In this document: positions 44,178 to 55,944 of the stretch, piece after piece
How positions within the stretch are numbered: position 1 is the first letter of the stretch
Layout: each line of letters starts with the position of its first letter
Source: Clavulina sp. PMI_390
Taxonomy: Eukaryota > Basidiomycota > Agaricomycetes > Cantharellales > Hydnaceae
DNA length: 64,000 nucleotides
Assembly: GCA_015039315.1 (NCBI GenBank)
Contig: WIDE01000099.1
Coordinates: 1 to 64,000, forward strand
Direction: 5' to 3'
The notes under the pieces: generated by a model
Told to the model about the DNA's origin: nothing
The model's input: only the letters and a program-made list of their open reading frames with translations
The model's database searches: none
Program-made: the position numbers and the translations under genes

Positions 44178-45890
44178 TCAAGCCCAATTGTAGCATGTGA
44201 ACCAGTTTATCTCATCCGACGGGGTTTCGGTGGTCGACTCATCGACGAGAAATGTCCCTGAGTCAATGCAGCTGTGAAGCGGGACCCGACGCCCCATAGG
44301 AGCCGTTTCAATAGCGCTCAGGTCGGCCTGCGGAGGCGTCTGCGGGAATTCGAATGTGCGACTGACGGTACGTTCCCCATCCTCAGTTGTCCATAAGTAC
44401 AGTGTCGAATCACAAATGAGCGGCTCGTTCGGGGCTTTCGAGATAGTTTTAGGGATAATGAGGAGGCCGTGATTGATGCGTCTGCTTTTCCCATCCCTGA
44501 CCCTTCGCCAAGGTAGAGGCTTCTCCCATTCTGTTGATCCAGCCAGCCACCGGAATATCCGCCTTTCGTCCACGCCAGTTCCAATCAAGAGAATAGGGAG
44601 ATTTTTATTTGCAATTGGAGGGTCCCATATATCACTGTCGACGGCGGTGAGGAGGTTCACAAAGCCAGGGTTCATGGAAGTAGGGGAATGAACATCACGA
44701 AATACCATGAGTTCGCGCTGGAACCGAGCTTCTTCCTCTAGGGGCGTGTATTTTATGAATTTGAGCCCGGAGAAAGTCCTATAGAGTATATAAGGTGCTC
44801 TCAGGGCTATAAGCTGGCCACGCTACGACACGGAATTAGTGTTCATCTTGGTCGCTAGTCGTTAGCAACTAGGCAAACTTACGAAATCAAATTCCTCATA
44901 AATAGATTCTTTCCAGTCCCACATGGTCATCGTACTACCTTTATCCAGGAGACACACAATATTACCATCCATCTGACAGGTCCAGGGCCCACTGTACAGG
45001 TGAGTGGGGATTACTCGCTCTGCAAGCAAACGGAAGTGAGGGATGGCATCGGAATCCCATTGTAGAGAGAAAACTTCCAGAAAAGCAACTTTGAGGTAAA
45101 GAAAACATGAGCGGATCAATACGAGACACTACGGGCCGACCTTACGAACCAAATGGAGCCAAGTACGCCAGTAGGCATGTAACGGAAGAGTTCTCAGTAT
45201 TATACTGCAGATAAAGGCCACGGCCGACAATGCCAAAATTGATGTGTTTTGAGTCGATGTATGCGATAGGATCGGAAGACTGCCCAGCATGAGGCTTTGA
45301 AATATCCCAGCACAAGATTCTGATTGGATCACCATCAATAGCCTGCAAGCCAAGAAACCATCGGCCACCAGGGAGGAGGGACTGAGAGCTGATGTGGCCA
45401 AATCCTCCCTCATTCCTCAGGGCAAACCGGCGCGGAGTTGATTGGCCAAATGGCTCCGCGAGAGGGCCGTTAGAATTCTCCCCCCGAAAGGGGCTCATAA
45501 TGATGCGAAATTGGCGAGTGGCAAAAGCAATCAACTCAGGAACTGATAATGTCAGCGGGACAGAGAAGGGGGCTAAGAAAGCCTCGTCTGCTGCCTTATT
45601 GACAAATCTCCGCCAAAGCGCGGCTGAATGCATAAGATAGTCGTTGAGCGTTTTACAGGTCTAAACAGATGGAGCGATATATCAGCGAAATAGAGGGCGC
45701 AGAGGGCCTCGATCCTCCAAATGGAAGATCAAGACAGAACAAAAACATGGAAATTTGCATCTCTAACCCAACTAAACCTGATCAGAGACGGGATGTCGAG
45801 TTCAAGCGCGATAGAATGATAGATCTCTAGTGGCACAGGACTCGCATGCGCTGTGGATGTACGATCGCCGGATTGAAGTGTGCTGGACAT
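44178..45890 (-). CDS. F-box family protein C (LLPGGRW type)
   Basis: Exons 45890-45768, 45660-45150, 45088-44883 and 44822-44178 give 494 aa. F-box: VPLEIYHSIALELDIPSLIRFSW. Body: SLLPGGRWFLGLQAI, RILCWDIS, MTMWDWKE strands; the end reads HSCIDSGTFLVDEST...TCYNWA. Exon 2 (511 nt) has exactly the same length as in gene D, and the donor GTTCGTAAGG is shared, so C and D are tandem duplicates. The donor must be used at the first GT (phase 1), since the second would throw exon 3 out of frame. Likely SCF substrate receptor. Confidence 0.82.
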
Positions 45891-46333
45891 TTCAGTATTC
45901 CATGAATAACAGAGCGCAAGAGCTAAGTTGAGCTGGCTTCTCCAATCCAATGAAGATACAACGATTGGGAGTGGTTAAGTGAGTTTGTTTATATCGCCAC
46001 TTGCCGCCGCTACCGGTTTACATTGTAGTGTGAGCTCGTACTCCTTCCTGACCATCTCTGCCTCTCTTTGAGGATGTGTTGGCCATGGGTGAATCCCTTC
46101 AATCCAACACCCAGCATATCCCCTAATTTGGTAGGAAATTTTATCTTATGGCTACATCATCTCTTGGGGCACGATTTGTGGATTTATTGATGTGGTGCCC
46201 AAACTCCAGCTGCATCAACTCTTACATCAGGTGTAGTATCGTGATCAAGGCAACGTAGATAGCGACATATGTGGAGGGCTGTAGTTAGGTGACAAGAGGC
46301 CCTTCAATAAGATGATCAACAAGAGCTATACCT
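45891..46333. other. Intergenic between tandem F-box genes C and D
   Basis: 443 bp; promoter of C and 3' region of D. Nothing else recognised. Confidence 0.4.
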
Positions 46334-48033
46334 TCACATCCATTTATAACATGTGTACCAGTTTATCTGACCCGTCGTGTCTCTACTAGGCAACCCATAA
46401 AGGAGAAATGTTCCCGAGTCTACACAGCTGTGGAGCAGGACTTGGATCCCTGCAGTTGCATCACCATTGCTGAAGTCGGGCTGCGCATCTACTTGCGGGA
46501 ATCGGAAGGTACGACCGACTACACGCTCCCCATCCTGTTCGGACCACACATATAGCCTGGAATCACAGACCAGATCCTCGCTCGGGACTGTCCAGGTCGT
46601 CCTTGGGAGTATCAGAAGGCCTTGATCGATCCGTTTGCTTTTTCCGGCACGAATGTTCACCCACGGGAGATGCTCCTCCCATTCCGTTGAACCAACGCGC
46701 CACCGGAAAATGCGGCTTTCCCGTACACCAATTCCGATCAAGACGATAGGGTGAGCATAATTTGTGTCCGGGGGACTCCAACGGTCACTGTCGGTAGGGG
46801 TAAGCATGGCTACAAAGCTAGGGTAATTGGAAGTAGGGAATGGGGTGCCGGTAATCATACTGATTTCTCGTTGTACTCGAGCCTCTTCTTTGGAACATGT
46901 GCATTTAATGACCTGGGTTCCAGGTGAGCCGCTGTAGACAATGTAAGGCGCTCGAAGGGTGACAAAGTCGGCGCTCTATTATATAAGATGAGCGACCGCG
47001 AGGAAACACTTACTGGAAGATGATGAGACTTACGGCATTAAATTCATCGTAGCATGATTCTTTCCAGTCCCACAAGAATATCTTACGGCCTTCATTTAGG
47101 AGACAGACCAAACCTCCATCCATCTGGCAGGTCCAGGGCCCACTGAGGCGAGTGAGAACTGCTCGTTCAGCAATGAAGTGGAATTGTGGAGTGGCATCAG
47201 AATTCCATGAAAGAGATAAAACTTCTAGCTGGACGGCTGTCAAGCGAAAAGAGTAATGAGTGAATCACTACTAGAAAAGAGATCTAGCCTTACGAACCGA
47301 ACGGTACTATGTACGCCAACAAACACGTTACAGCAGCACATTTATCATCATACTGTAGGTATAGACCACAGCCCACAGTGTCGAAACTGAGGCGTTTTGA
47401 GTCTATCCATGCGATAGGATCAGAGGATTGCCCGTCAAGAGCTTTTGAAATGTCCCAACACATGATTCTAATTTGCTCTCCTCGAATAGTTTGTATGCCA
47501 AGGAGCCATCGCCCGCCAGGCAGGAGGGTCTGAAAGCTGATATGCCCAAAACCTCTCTCATTCCTCAGCGCAAAACGATGTGGAGTCGATTCCATGAGTG
47601 GTTGCATGAGAAGATTGTGATTGTTATCTTCCCGAAACGGGTTCATCACAACTCGATACAGGCGAGTGGCAAAAGCGATCAATTCATTGATCGAGAGCGC
47701 AGGTGGAATAGAGAACGGGGCCAAAAAGGCATCCTTTGCCTTCTTCTCGGCGATTAGGCGCCAAAGAGCGGTTGATTGCATGAGGTAGTTATTGAGCAGT
47801 TTGCAGGTCTACACGGTCGGAGTATTACATCAGACTGATGGAAGGAATGGGGCGTTTTGGTTCTTCGGAGAGAAGATCTCGCCATCTGGAGAATTTGGAG
47901 GAGGATTTCTCACCCAACTTAATCGTATTACCGAGGGTACGTCGAGCTCTAGCGCAATAGAATGATAAATCTCGAGCGGCACATTGGCACGCCCTGTTAG
48001 TCTAGAATCGTGGGATTGAAGCATGCTCGCCAT
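46334..48033 (-). CDS. F-box family protein D (LLPGGRW type)
   Basis: Exons 48033-47914, 47808-47298, 47236-47034 and 46975-46334 give 491 aa; Met at 48045 would add four residues. F-box: VPLEIYHSIALELDVPSVIRLSW. Body: TLLPGGRWLLGIQTI, RIMCWDIS, IFLWDWKE; end HSCVDSGTFLLYG...TCYKWM. Highly similar to gene C throughout, with identical exon-2 length, and on the same strand just upstream of it. The pair arose by local duplication. Function inferred only from the F-box: Skp1 binding and substrate recruitment for ubiquitination. Confidence 0.82.
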
Positions 48034-48450
48034 CTGAACATGCAAAGGATAGTAAAAGCCCTGGATCCAAGGCTGACTAGCTTCTTGGACAAGAGAAGGT
48101 GGAGTGAATAAGAGCGTTTCGTTGGCGTCCGCCCCTTGCCGCCGCTACCGACCGACATGATGGACTTGCCCCAACCTAGTTGTATCTGTCGCTCCTCAAT
48201 GATAATATTGACGTTGATGAAGCGTCTTTGACCCATGAGCCCGTATGTGCAGTCTCTGAGCTTCTAGAAAAGGTAGATCTAGTTATTGAATCATGATCTC
48301 TCAGCACTGCCTGTGGCTTTAGTGGGCGAGAAGAAAGTTAAGCATGGTGGATGAGTCAGAAAGGCTGCGAATAAAGCAAACACTGCTGGATATCAATATG
48401 AAAGATTGACAATAGTTCACGAAAGTACAATAAACCACACTCTCTTAGCC
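48034..48450. other. Intergenic, F-box D / PP2C
   Basis: About 420 bp upstream of F-box gene D and downstream of the phosphatase. No feature seen. Confidence 0.4.
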
Positions 48451-50386
48451 TCAAAGCTTCGCTTTGAAAGGCGCGCCATCCACCTTCTCGCCAGCATCGG
48501 CGGATGTGTCTGGGAGAACAGGTTTCCCATCCTCATACCATACAACCGTCACAGTGATGTCGTCCCTAAAACGCCTCGCGACACCAGGTGGCAAGCTCAC
48601 CCTCCACGCCAACTTCTCCTTATCCGCTCCACCAAGAGCATTCCGAATCAAGTGAGTCCCGACATGCGAATCGACAAACGCCCATTTCGTCTCGGGAACT
48701 GCGGAGGAAGCGTTTGATTCTTGAAGTCGCTGGATGGCAGTCTTTCCCTCTACGCCCTTGGCGGTATCTGTTTCTTGAACGGGAATGACGGATTTCGTGA
48801 TCGCATCGCCTCGAAGACCTGAGAGATGTCCTCCGACGAGTCCCACAACGTCTTTTGATGAGAGCTCGTCCCAAAGTCCGTCTGTGGCTAGCACAACAAA
48901 CTTGAGAGTCGACTCCACGTCGGAGTTTGACGCGGTGGGAGGCACGGTAGGGGAAGTGGATGAGGAGTGTTCAGGAAGGAAGTCAAGTTTGCGGTGTGTC
49001 ACCACAGGATCTGCAACCACATATGGCGGGGTCTTGAGATCGTTCGGCACGCGGCGGACAGTGGATCCAGCAGGCAGAAGATTCTGAACGAGGCTGGTGT
49101 GGTGCTTATTTAGTATTTCGCGTGGTCAACTGTGGGGAAGTAGAACTCACCGCTCGCCCACCTCTCGTGGCCACTTGTATCGAGCGTCACCAAAGGCACG
49201 AGTAGGTTCCAGACCACCGAGAACTCTCCCACGTTGGATCACAAGATCTGCCTCGTCAGCGGGATGTTCAGATTGCATACTGAATCGGAATAATGTTAGC
49301 ATGCTTGGGTCGTACATGGTTGAGGGCCAATGAGGAAAGCTCATACCGTTTCAGCTCATTTGGATTCCGGCCAGTTTGGTCTTCACTTAATACTTCAGCG
49401 CGCCAATAGCCAGGCGAGCCGTCTCGTGGTTGATCCCAGTAGCCTGCCACAGCTCGGCTGTCACCAGTACAAGCGACATACATATCGCGTCTTGACGTAT
49501 CCAGCATTGCTAGTAAAGCGCACGATCCCGACATAGCAGGCTCAAGCGTCGCTTTGGCAAGGGGGTGCTCGTGCGGTTTCGTGGTCTCATCCTTTTGTGA
49601 CTCGATGTGATCAAGGAGGTTGATAGGCGCGTTGATAATTTTCGAGTCCAGTTTGGAGAAGGCGGTGCGTAGGGCAGCGCTCACGTAGGTGGGGTCCTTG
49701 TCGAACTCGTAGTCCTTTGATTTACCACTGCCGCTGACGAAGAAGGATTTGATGTAGGACAGAGTGGATGTGGTTTTGGGAGGAAGGGAGCGGGTGGAGG
49801 TAATGAGGGCTGACATTTCGGCAGCGACGGCGGGAATAAGGGCTTTGGAGAGAAGACGGGAGGTATGAGCGCCGGCATGGCCATCCATAATGGCGAAGAA
49901 GAGGAGGTCGCCTGGTGGCGCCAGGGGGGTCAAGTCGCGTTCAACAAGAGCTTGCGCGTGAGCATCTTCGATACCATCATTCGCGGCCAGGAATGCGGTT
50001 TGATATCTCCATGCTGAGTTCATCGAGGTGCAAGGACATAGCACTCTAAATCAGCATCATGGAAGCTCCACGAAAGTCAGAGTCAGGTTTGTTATATGCG
50101 CACCTAACCCGTTAGACCGCAGTGTTGTCTGCCCTAACGCATTTTCTTTTAATCTCATCTCGATAGCGTCATCGGTGAGACGAGGAAACTTCTTGTTGGT
50201 ACGCATGGCCTTCCCGTCTGGTCCACGGACGCGCACAGGGACGTCAATTGTTCTAGAGCCAGGGAAGGCTGCCTGATGAACGATGTCACGGAATGTCGGG
50301 GACGCGTAGTACGTGAGGCCGATGGCAGCTGCAGTTGGGACCGACAAGTACGCTGCGCGTCGGACCGCTCGGCGGAACCCTCCCAT
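48451..50386 (-). CDS. PP2C protein phosphatase, Ptc5/PDP-like, probably mitochondrial
   Basis: Exons 50386-50109, 50045-49347, 49279-49151 and 49093-48451 give 582 aa. PP2C enzymes are metal-dependent Ser/Thr phosphatases. Metal-binding motifs: IEDAHAQ, FAIMDGHAG, SGSCALLAML with ACTGDSRAVAG, VLATDGLWDELS and RDDITVTVVW. The N terminus is basic (MGGFRRAVRRAAYL) and followed by a hydrophobic segment PTAAAIGLTYYASP, as in yeast Ptc5 and other pyruvate dehydrogenase phosphatases anchored in the mitochondrion. GVLCPCTSMNSAWRYQTA before IEDAH fits the Ptc5/6 layout. The first intron joins GG|A to keep this frame. Substrate assignment to pyruvate dehydrogenase is inference. Confidence 0.88.
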
Positions 50387-50743
50387 CTACGATGGGAATG
50401 CGAGGGTTGCCTGAGAAAGATTGGAGAAAGCCGCCACTCCCACAGCTACAGGTGGCGAAGAGAGCAATAGAGGCGCAGAGAAGGTTTACGAGTGACTGAC
50501 TACGAGCGAAGAACTTCTCGTCGAGGAGGCTTGTGGGGTTCGGTGGCCACCGTTTACTGTTGTTTTGACCTGACACGCTCGAGGGAGCCTCTGAGCATCT
50601 GAACTGGCATCACCAAGGAGCGAAAACTTGTGGGAATAAAAATCCGTGACTGGCTGTTTCTGAATCTGTATAATGAACTTCCTCTTTCATTGAGACTTCT
50701 CAGTAGTCTACAGAACTGTAAAAGTCATCGTTCCTCTATCGCG
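50387..50743. other. Intergenic, PP2C / tRNA-Asp
   Basis: About 360 bp. A minus-strand frame up to 50,576 overlaps the phosphatase 5' end in another frame and is probably 5' UTR. No other feature seen. Confidence 0.4.
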
Positions 50744-50826
50744 TTCTCGCTGGTATATCGGTAGAACACACCCCTGTCAGCTTGTCAGGGTCGGGTGAGA
50801 GCTGGGTTCGACTCCCAGGCGGGAAG
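50744..50826 (+). tRNA. tRNA-Asp(GTC) with 12-nt intron
   Basis: The acceptor arm TTCTCGC pairs with GCGGGAA at the 3' end. D arm GTAT...GAAC, anticodon stem CACCC / GGGTG and T arm CTGGG-TTCGACT-CCCAG all fold. The anticodon GTC (50776-50778) lies in CTGTCA. A 12-nt intron at 50780-50791 sits after position 37, the canonical place for nuclear tRNA introns. Internal promoters are present: A box near 50751-50761 and a perfect B box GGTTCGACTCC at 50805-50815. Discriminator base is G; CCA is added later. Confidence 0.9.
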
Positions 50827-50827
50827 C

Positions 50828-50832
50828 TTTTT
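50828..50832 (+). terminator. RNA polymerase III terminator of tRNA-Asp
   Basis: A run of five T begins two bases after the tRNA 3' end, a standard Pol III stop signal. Confidence 0.85.
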
Positions 50833-51618
50833 GCAGAAACCTTCCTCGTCTTGCATGTGCATAGCTGTAGTTTTATCCTATGAACGGGCCGTACCACAAC
50901 ACGTCAATAACTTTGGACTTCAGCCACATTTCTCTTCCATTTCGAGTTGTCAATCAGGATCGAGATCGGCAACACTTGTTTGGATCAGCTTGGCGAAGCT
51001 CGCAAATCAACTCATGATGTCACGTTTCCTCCAGCACTGCTGCCGCACTGTTGCGAAATTGTTGTGTCTCATGTCCTTGAGACACTAAATATTGCTCGCT
51101 CAAGCTGTTCTGGTTATCTGGGAAGCCTGTGTTCTAATTATAGAGAGGATGGCGTGGCATCAGCCTCCGCGAGAACTCCAATAAAACGTCGGTGTTCTCT
51201 ACAAATTAGCCGACTCTACTTCCTTTATCATTCACTTACGTGCCACACGTTTGTGAGGCAAGCTATCTTCAGCCTTACGAGCGAGATAAGCCATGACGTC
51301 GGAGGCCTCATCCCCCAGTTTCTGGTGCCACTGCATTTGGCAACCGTCAACGGGTGCATAGCTCGAGCTTTTCTTAATCACCACCTGATGTCATAAGGAA
51401 CACGACGCAGTGAAACACGCTTTCACAATCATTCCCGTAGGGAGACGATGTTCATTCCCCCCAAACAAGCCGCTGCGGACGCTTCTTTGTGTGACGGTAT
51501 CCAAGACTCATCCGGCTTCGATTGGATAACGATACCCAATGACGGCGCACTTATATATGACAAGCCTCAGTAGCCCCCTCACTTCTTCACCCTCGCTTTG
51601 ACGTACTACCCTATCGAG
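50833..51618. promoter_or_regulatory. Upstream region of RNase T2 gene 1
   Basis: 786 bp without coding sequence. The block at about 50972-51011 (ACACTTGTTTG ... CTTGGCGAAG ... GCAAATCAAC) recurs upstream of RNase T2 gene 2 and weakly of gene 3. GATAACGATAC near 51,526-51,536 recurs upstream of gene 2. Confidence 0.6.
51551..51560 (+). promoter_or_regulatory. TATA box, RNase T2 gene 1
   Basis: TTATATATGA about 60 bp before the start codon. The identical decamer stands in the same place before gene 2. Confidence 0.7.
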
Positions 51619-53237
51619 ATGCTTCAAGCTGCGCTCGTCGCTATCGCCTCCGTCCTCATTTCTGCTGCCTCTGTGCAGGCCGACGAAAGCCCCGCTCTTG
51701 TCATAAACTCAAACCAACCCGGTTTCTCTGATGATATCAACGACCTCGGCGTTTCTGATGTGTTCAAGGCGGTGTCTTCGTGTGGCACCAGCGGCCCTGC
51801 TTCATGCCATGGTAGCGCCTCATCCAATTCGTGCTGCTATGAGTCCCCAGGAGTAAGTTTATCGTCCACGATGTTTTCGATGTTTATGGACGTGGGGGCC
51901 CTCCAGCCGTCGGCTGCTGATACGAAACACTCGAAAGCGCACCCCTCGTCAGCTGGAGACTACGACTTCATTCTATTCCTCCCACGCAAAGTAGCAACTA
52001 ACGGTCCTTGGCGCTTCGTATTGAACATATAGGGTCTCTTGACACAAGTCCAATTCTGGTGAGTCCAAGTCAATTCCAACACCAGCTAATGCTCAATATG
52101 CTAACGCCATCGAACGGGGACGATTACCTCTCACTTGATAGGGATACGAACCCCGTTACCGGTCCGGCCGATTCGTGAGCCCGTTCTTGAACTAAACCCT
52201 ATATCTACTTCTCATTTTGAACCTCCTCGAAGTTGGACTATCCATGGGCTTTGGGTATGTGCTGACTTGTTTGGACTGACGAACTATTGATGACTGACCT
52301 GGCACCTTTCCAATAGCCTAATAAATGTGACGGGACTTATAGTGAAAATTGCGATAAATCTCGGGCCTATACGAACCTCTCAGCTATTTTTGACCAAGCA
52401 GGCATGTTGCTCAGTCTTGATATACTAATATGTTGTGGTAATCTAATTGTTCCCCTGGACTCGAATCTTCTAGGCCGCTCTGATTTGGACGACTACCTGA
52501 GCCAATGGATGCTTTCAAATGATGAAACGTTTGTGGAACACTTTCTTTGGTGTTTGGATCACGGCTAGGACTCACGATTCGGTCCTTGTTCTCCAGCCCC
52601 GAAAAGTTCTGGGCTCATGAGTGGGAAACTCATGGAACGTGCGTCTCCACGCTCGATACCAAATGCATTCCATCTGGCAGCCCTCCTGGCACGGAGGTGA
52701 ATCTTCGGTCTTCTTCGGAATACATCTGATGTCTTTCGGGCGGCCCTCGCTAATTCCCTGTCATTATCACTCGATAGGTGGTCTACTACTTCAACCAAAT
52801 CGCTACACTGTTCCAAGACCTTCCTACGTATCAATGGCTCAGCAATCAGGGTATCACCCCCACGTCCGGCAAGAAATTCACTCTAGAGCAATTCACCGAT
52901 GCGATTAAAGCTGAGTGGGGCTATACTCCTGCTGTTGACTGCGAGGTAGGTCGTTTTCTCCTCTAATGCCCGGTTCAGTCCCATACATTTGTTTCTAACG
53001 TTGCACTGGTGCGCTTTACCGCGCGGGGATATTCAGGATGGAGCAGTCTATGAGATTTCCTATTATTTCAATCTCAAGGGCTCTATGATCGATGGAGAGT
53101 TTGTTCCTCTAGGTATGTGTCGGCGCAACCGTCGCATTTCATATTGATCATGATGTTCTGCCATTTCCTCCTTTCCAGATGCCCCTACTCCTGGCAGTTG
53201 CTCCAGCTCGTTCAGCTACCTCCCAAAAAACGAGTGA
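51619..53237 (+). CDS. Secreted ribonuclease T2, copy 1
   Basis: About 285 aa in some ten exons, all phases traced. RNase T2 enzymes are secreted or vacuolar endoribonucleases that cut RNA through 2',3'-cyclic phosphates. A signal peptide is seen (MLQAALVAIASVLISAASVQA). Active-site region 1 is WTIHGLWP (52,233-52,254 plus the next exon), region 2 is FWAHEWETHGTC. Catalytic His, Trp, His-Glu and His are in place, but the usual Lys of HEWxKHGTC is Thr (52628-52630). Conserved Cys pairs (SSCG...SCHG, SCCYE) and the end [18 protein letters not shown] match the family. The intron after FDQAG uses a GC donor at 52402. Start taken at the signal-peptide Met; an in-frame Met lies seven codons upstream. 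Confidence 0.92.
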
Positions 53238-54328
53238 AATGATAAGCGGCTCCTAAGAACTCCTGATATATACCACAATACTGCCACAACTCTTATTCTT
53301 TTTGCTTACGATCGGACTTTCCCGAACAATGATTGTTGCAGCACAGCTCAGAAGCCCTGATCCCATAGGAGGCTGACTCAGAAGCAGACTCAACAGACCG
53401 CTATGCTGTCGCCGCCTCATGTGTTATGAGGCGGTGTCCCATCCGCCAGGATCGGTCTAGCAGATCATGCCAAGTCCTACGAACCGTTCCTGCCAAGCAC
53501 GGTTGACTATCATGGCTCACCCTCCAGCCATATTTGCGACGGGTCCGAGCTGGCAATTAAGAGCAAAACCGAAATTTTCTTCTACGCTAATAAGATTGAG
53601 AAATCATCGTCATTCGGCGTCTATGCCAACCCATTGCAACATTAGGTAGGGCATTCTAGTTGAGAGATCTGCATTGACACTTGTTTGTTTGGCTTGGCGA
53701 AGTGTGGTTGCAAATCAACAACGCATGTTGGACATGCGATGCTGTCCTCTCCTCGTCTGAAGGTTTAACAAACCTCCTAAGCCGTAGACGAAGTCTTAGC
53801 CCTCAGATGGACTCAGATGCTCAGTGACTTTGCTGTTACATAGGCATGACGAAGGCACTGGCCACCACTGGCCCACCAGCCTCCTTGAGAACTCCATACC
53901 CCACCGATCTGGTAGTTCAAACTCGCTTCAAATATGCTAGCAGTAATATCATTCACATCAATGAGAGCATAGGCTGTCCGTATTAAGCGCTCATGAGCCC
54001 GCCAAGCCGAAAAACTGTTATACTCGAAGCACCTATCTTCCCTTTTGCAAATTTGATTGACAGATGTCGATGATCAGAGAGCAAAGTTTCTGCATGACCA
54101 CTGCCAGACATTATAGAAACGGAGAATAATCTCCTGTTCCCCTCCTTTTCACTAGTAAGGCTGAGTTGGTCACTACAAAGGAGTTACTGAGTATTCCATT
54201 TCATGGCAACACCTGCTCCTTAATCGGTGAGGATTTGATAACGATACTCCTGATATACACCTGCTTATATATGAGACATCTCTACAGCGCTCTCACTTCA
54301 TCATCCATCTCTGGAACTCCTACCTCAG
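53238..54328. promoter_or_regulatory. Intergenic and promoter region, RNase T2 gene 2
   Basis: 1.1 kb. The block at 53676-53719 matches the one upstream of gene 1 (TTGTTTG...CTTGGCGAAG...GCAAATCAAC), showing the duplication unit included upstream DNA. GATAACGATAC is near 54,236-54,246. No gene seen. Confidence 0.55.
54265..54274 (+). promoter_or_regulatory. TATA box, RNase T2 gene 2
   Basis: TTATATATGA, 55-64 bp before the start codon, identical to the gene 1 element. Confidence 0.7.
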
Positions 54329-55944
54329 ATGCTCGCGCTCCTCAGCTCCGTCCTCCTTGTCGCTGCTTTCGTGAAAGCGAATGATAACCCAGATCATAAT
54401 TCCCTCTCCGATAATTTCAGCCGCCTTGGGGTGTCGGATATATTCAATGCAGTCTCATCATGTGGCACTAAAGGCCCTGCTTCATGTCATGGTAGTGATA
54501 CGGCTGGTTCATGCTGCTATGAGTCTCCTGGGGTACGTCTACTGTTTTGATCCTAACTTATGCGCTTCTGTGCGGTGGTAGCACCTGGGAAAAAAATTCG
54601 AGCTTCTTCTCCGGTTCCCGGCTTGGGCCATCTCCATTTCATCCCACCGGGCTTGTTGAGCATTCCAACTGACCTTCTCGCTGAATTCTTGGTCGACTCT
54701 CTAGGGCCTCTTGGCGCAAGTCCAATTCTGGTAAGAATCATTTAATTACACACACGTCCTCGTTTTCCATGATTCTGACAACAGTATGGGATATTAATTC
54801 TCTCGATGCAATCAACAACTCCCTCTTTCTTATCGATGATACAGGGACACTAACCCCGCCACCGGCCCAGCGGATAAGTAAGTTCAACTTGATTTATTTG
54901 GCTTTGCCGACTCCTTACTTGAATCCCTTGCAGTTGGACCATTCACGGCCTTTGGGTGTGTTATCTGTCTTTAGCTGCAGTGCTACAGCTTACTGAACAA
55001 ATCCCTTGTAGCCTGACCACTGCGACGGCACTTACAAGGTGAACTGTGACAAGTCTCGTCACTACACCAATCTCGGCTCCATATTTGATAATGCCGGTAT
55101 GTCTTCCTTATCAAGAGCGATAGAAAACACATGATTGTGGTGTGAAACTGCTGATGCTAGCTTACTCCGCTAGGCCGTTCTGACCTCCGTGAGTTCTTGA
55201 GCAAATGGATGTTACCCAACAACGAAAGGTGCCTGTTCGCTTTCCCGCTATTCTCATAATCTCTCACAAGCAAACGGCTGACAACGAGATCATCGTTCGC
55301 TCGTTTGTAGTCCAGAAAAATTCTGGCAACATGAGTGGAACAACCACGGAACATGTGTCACGACTCTTTCCCCCAAATGCCTTCCATCTGGCAGCGCTCG
55401 CGGAACTGAGGTGAGAGCGTCACCTAATTCCCGGTCTATCGCGTAACAACGTGCTAAACACTTCCTTTCTCTCCCATCAATAGGCCGTGTACTATTTCAG
55501 TCGCATCGCCAGCCTGTTCCAAACTCTCCCCACCCACGAATGGCTCGCTAAGCACGACATCAACCCCACTGGTGATCGTACCTATACCATCGACGAGTTT
55601 ACGAACGCTATCCAGGCGGAGTGGGGCTACGCACCTGCTATGGACTGCAACAAGGTAACTAGCTCTTGTCTCTCAGAGACTGTTAAATTATCAGCCACCT
55701 GTGTCTAAAATTGCTCCTCCCCGCGCGACGGCATCCAGGACGGAGAAATTTACGAGATTTACTATTACTTCAACCTCAAAGGCTCGATGATTGACGGGGA
55801 ATTTGTGCCTCGTGGTACGCTCTTGAGGAAATTTCCTCGTTGACGCTATTTCTGATATCCAAATTATCTATCTCTCTCCTCCCAGACGCTCCTAATCCTG
55901 GAAGCTGCCCAAATACATTCAGATATCTCCCAAAGGACGAGTAA
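54329..55944 (+). CDS. Secreted ribonuclease T2, copy 2
   Basis: Same exon plan as copy 1, about 270 aa. Signal peptide [17 protein letters not shown]. Region 1 WTIHGLWP and region 2 [12 protein letters not shown] hold the catalytic His, Trp, His-Glu and His, but the Lys position is Asn (55342-55344). Cys-containing blocks [14 protein letters not shown] and [14 protein letters not shown], and the end [19 protein letters not shown], agree with copy 1. All introns found are GT-AG. Its first intron (about 150 nt) is longer than the others. Located 1.1 kb downstream of copy 1 on the same strand, a clear tandem duplicate. Inferred role: secreted RNA degradation for nutrition, defence or interaction with other organisms. 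Confidence 0.92.

Noticed and set aside
50286..50576. 96-codon minus-strand frame upstream of the PP2C gene as a separate gene or extra exon
   Set aside because: It overlaps PP2C exon 1 in another frame and has no plausible splice into it; more likely 5' UTR.
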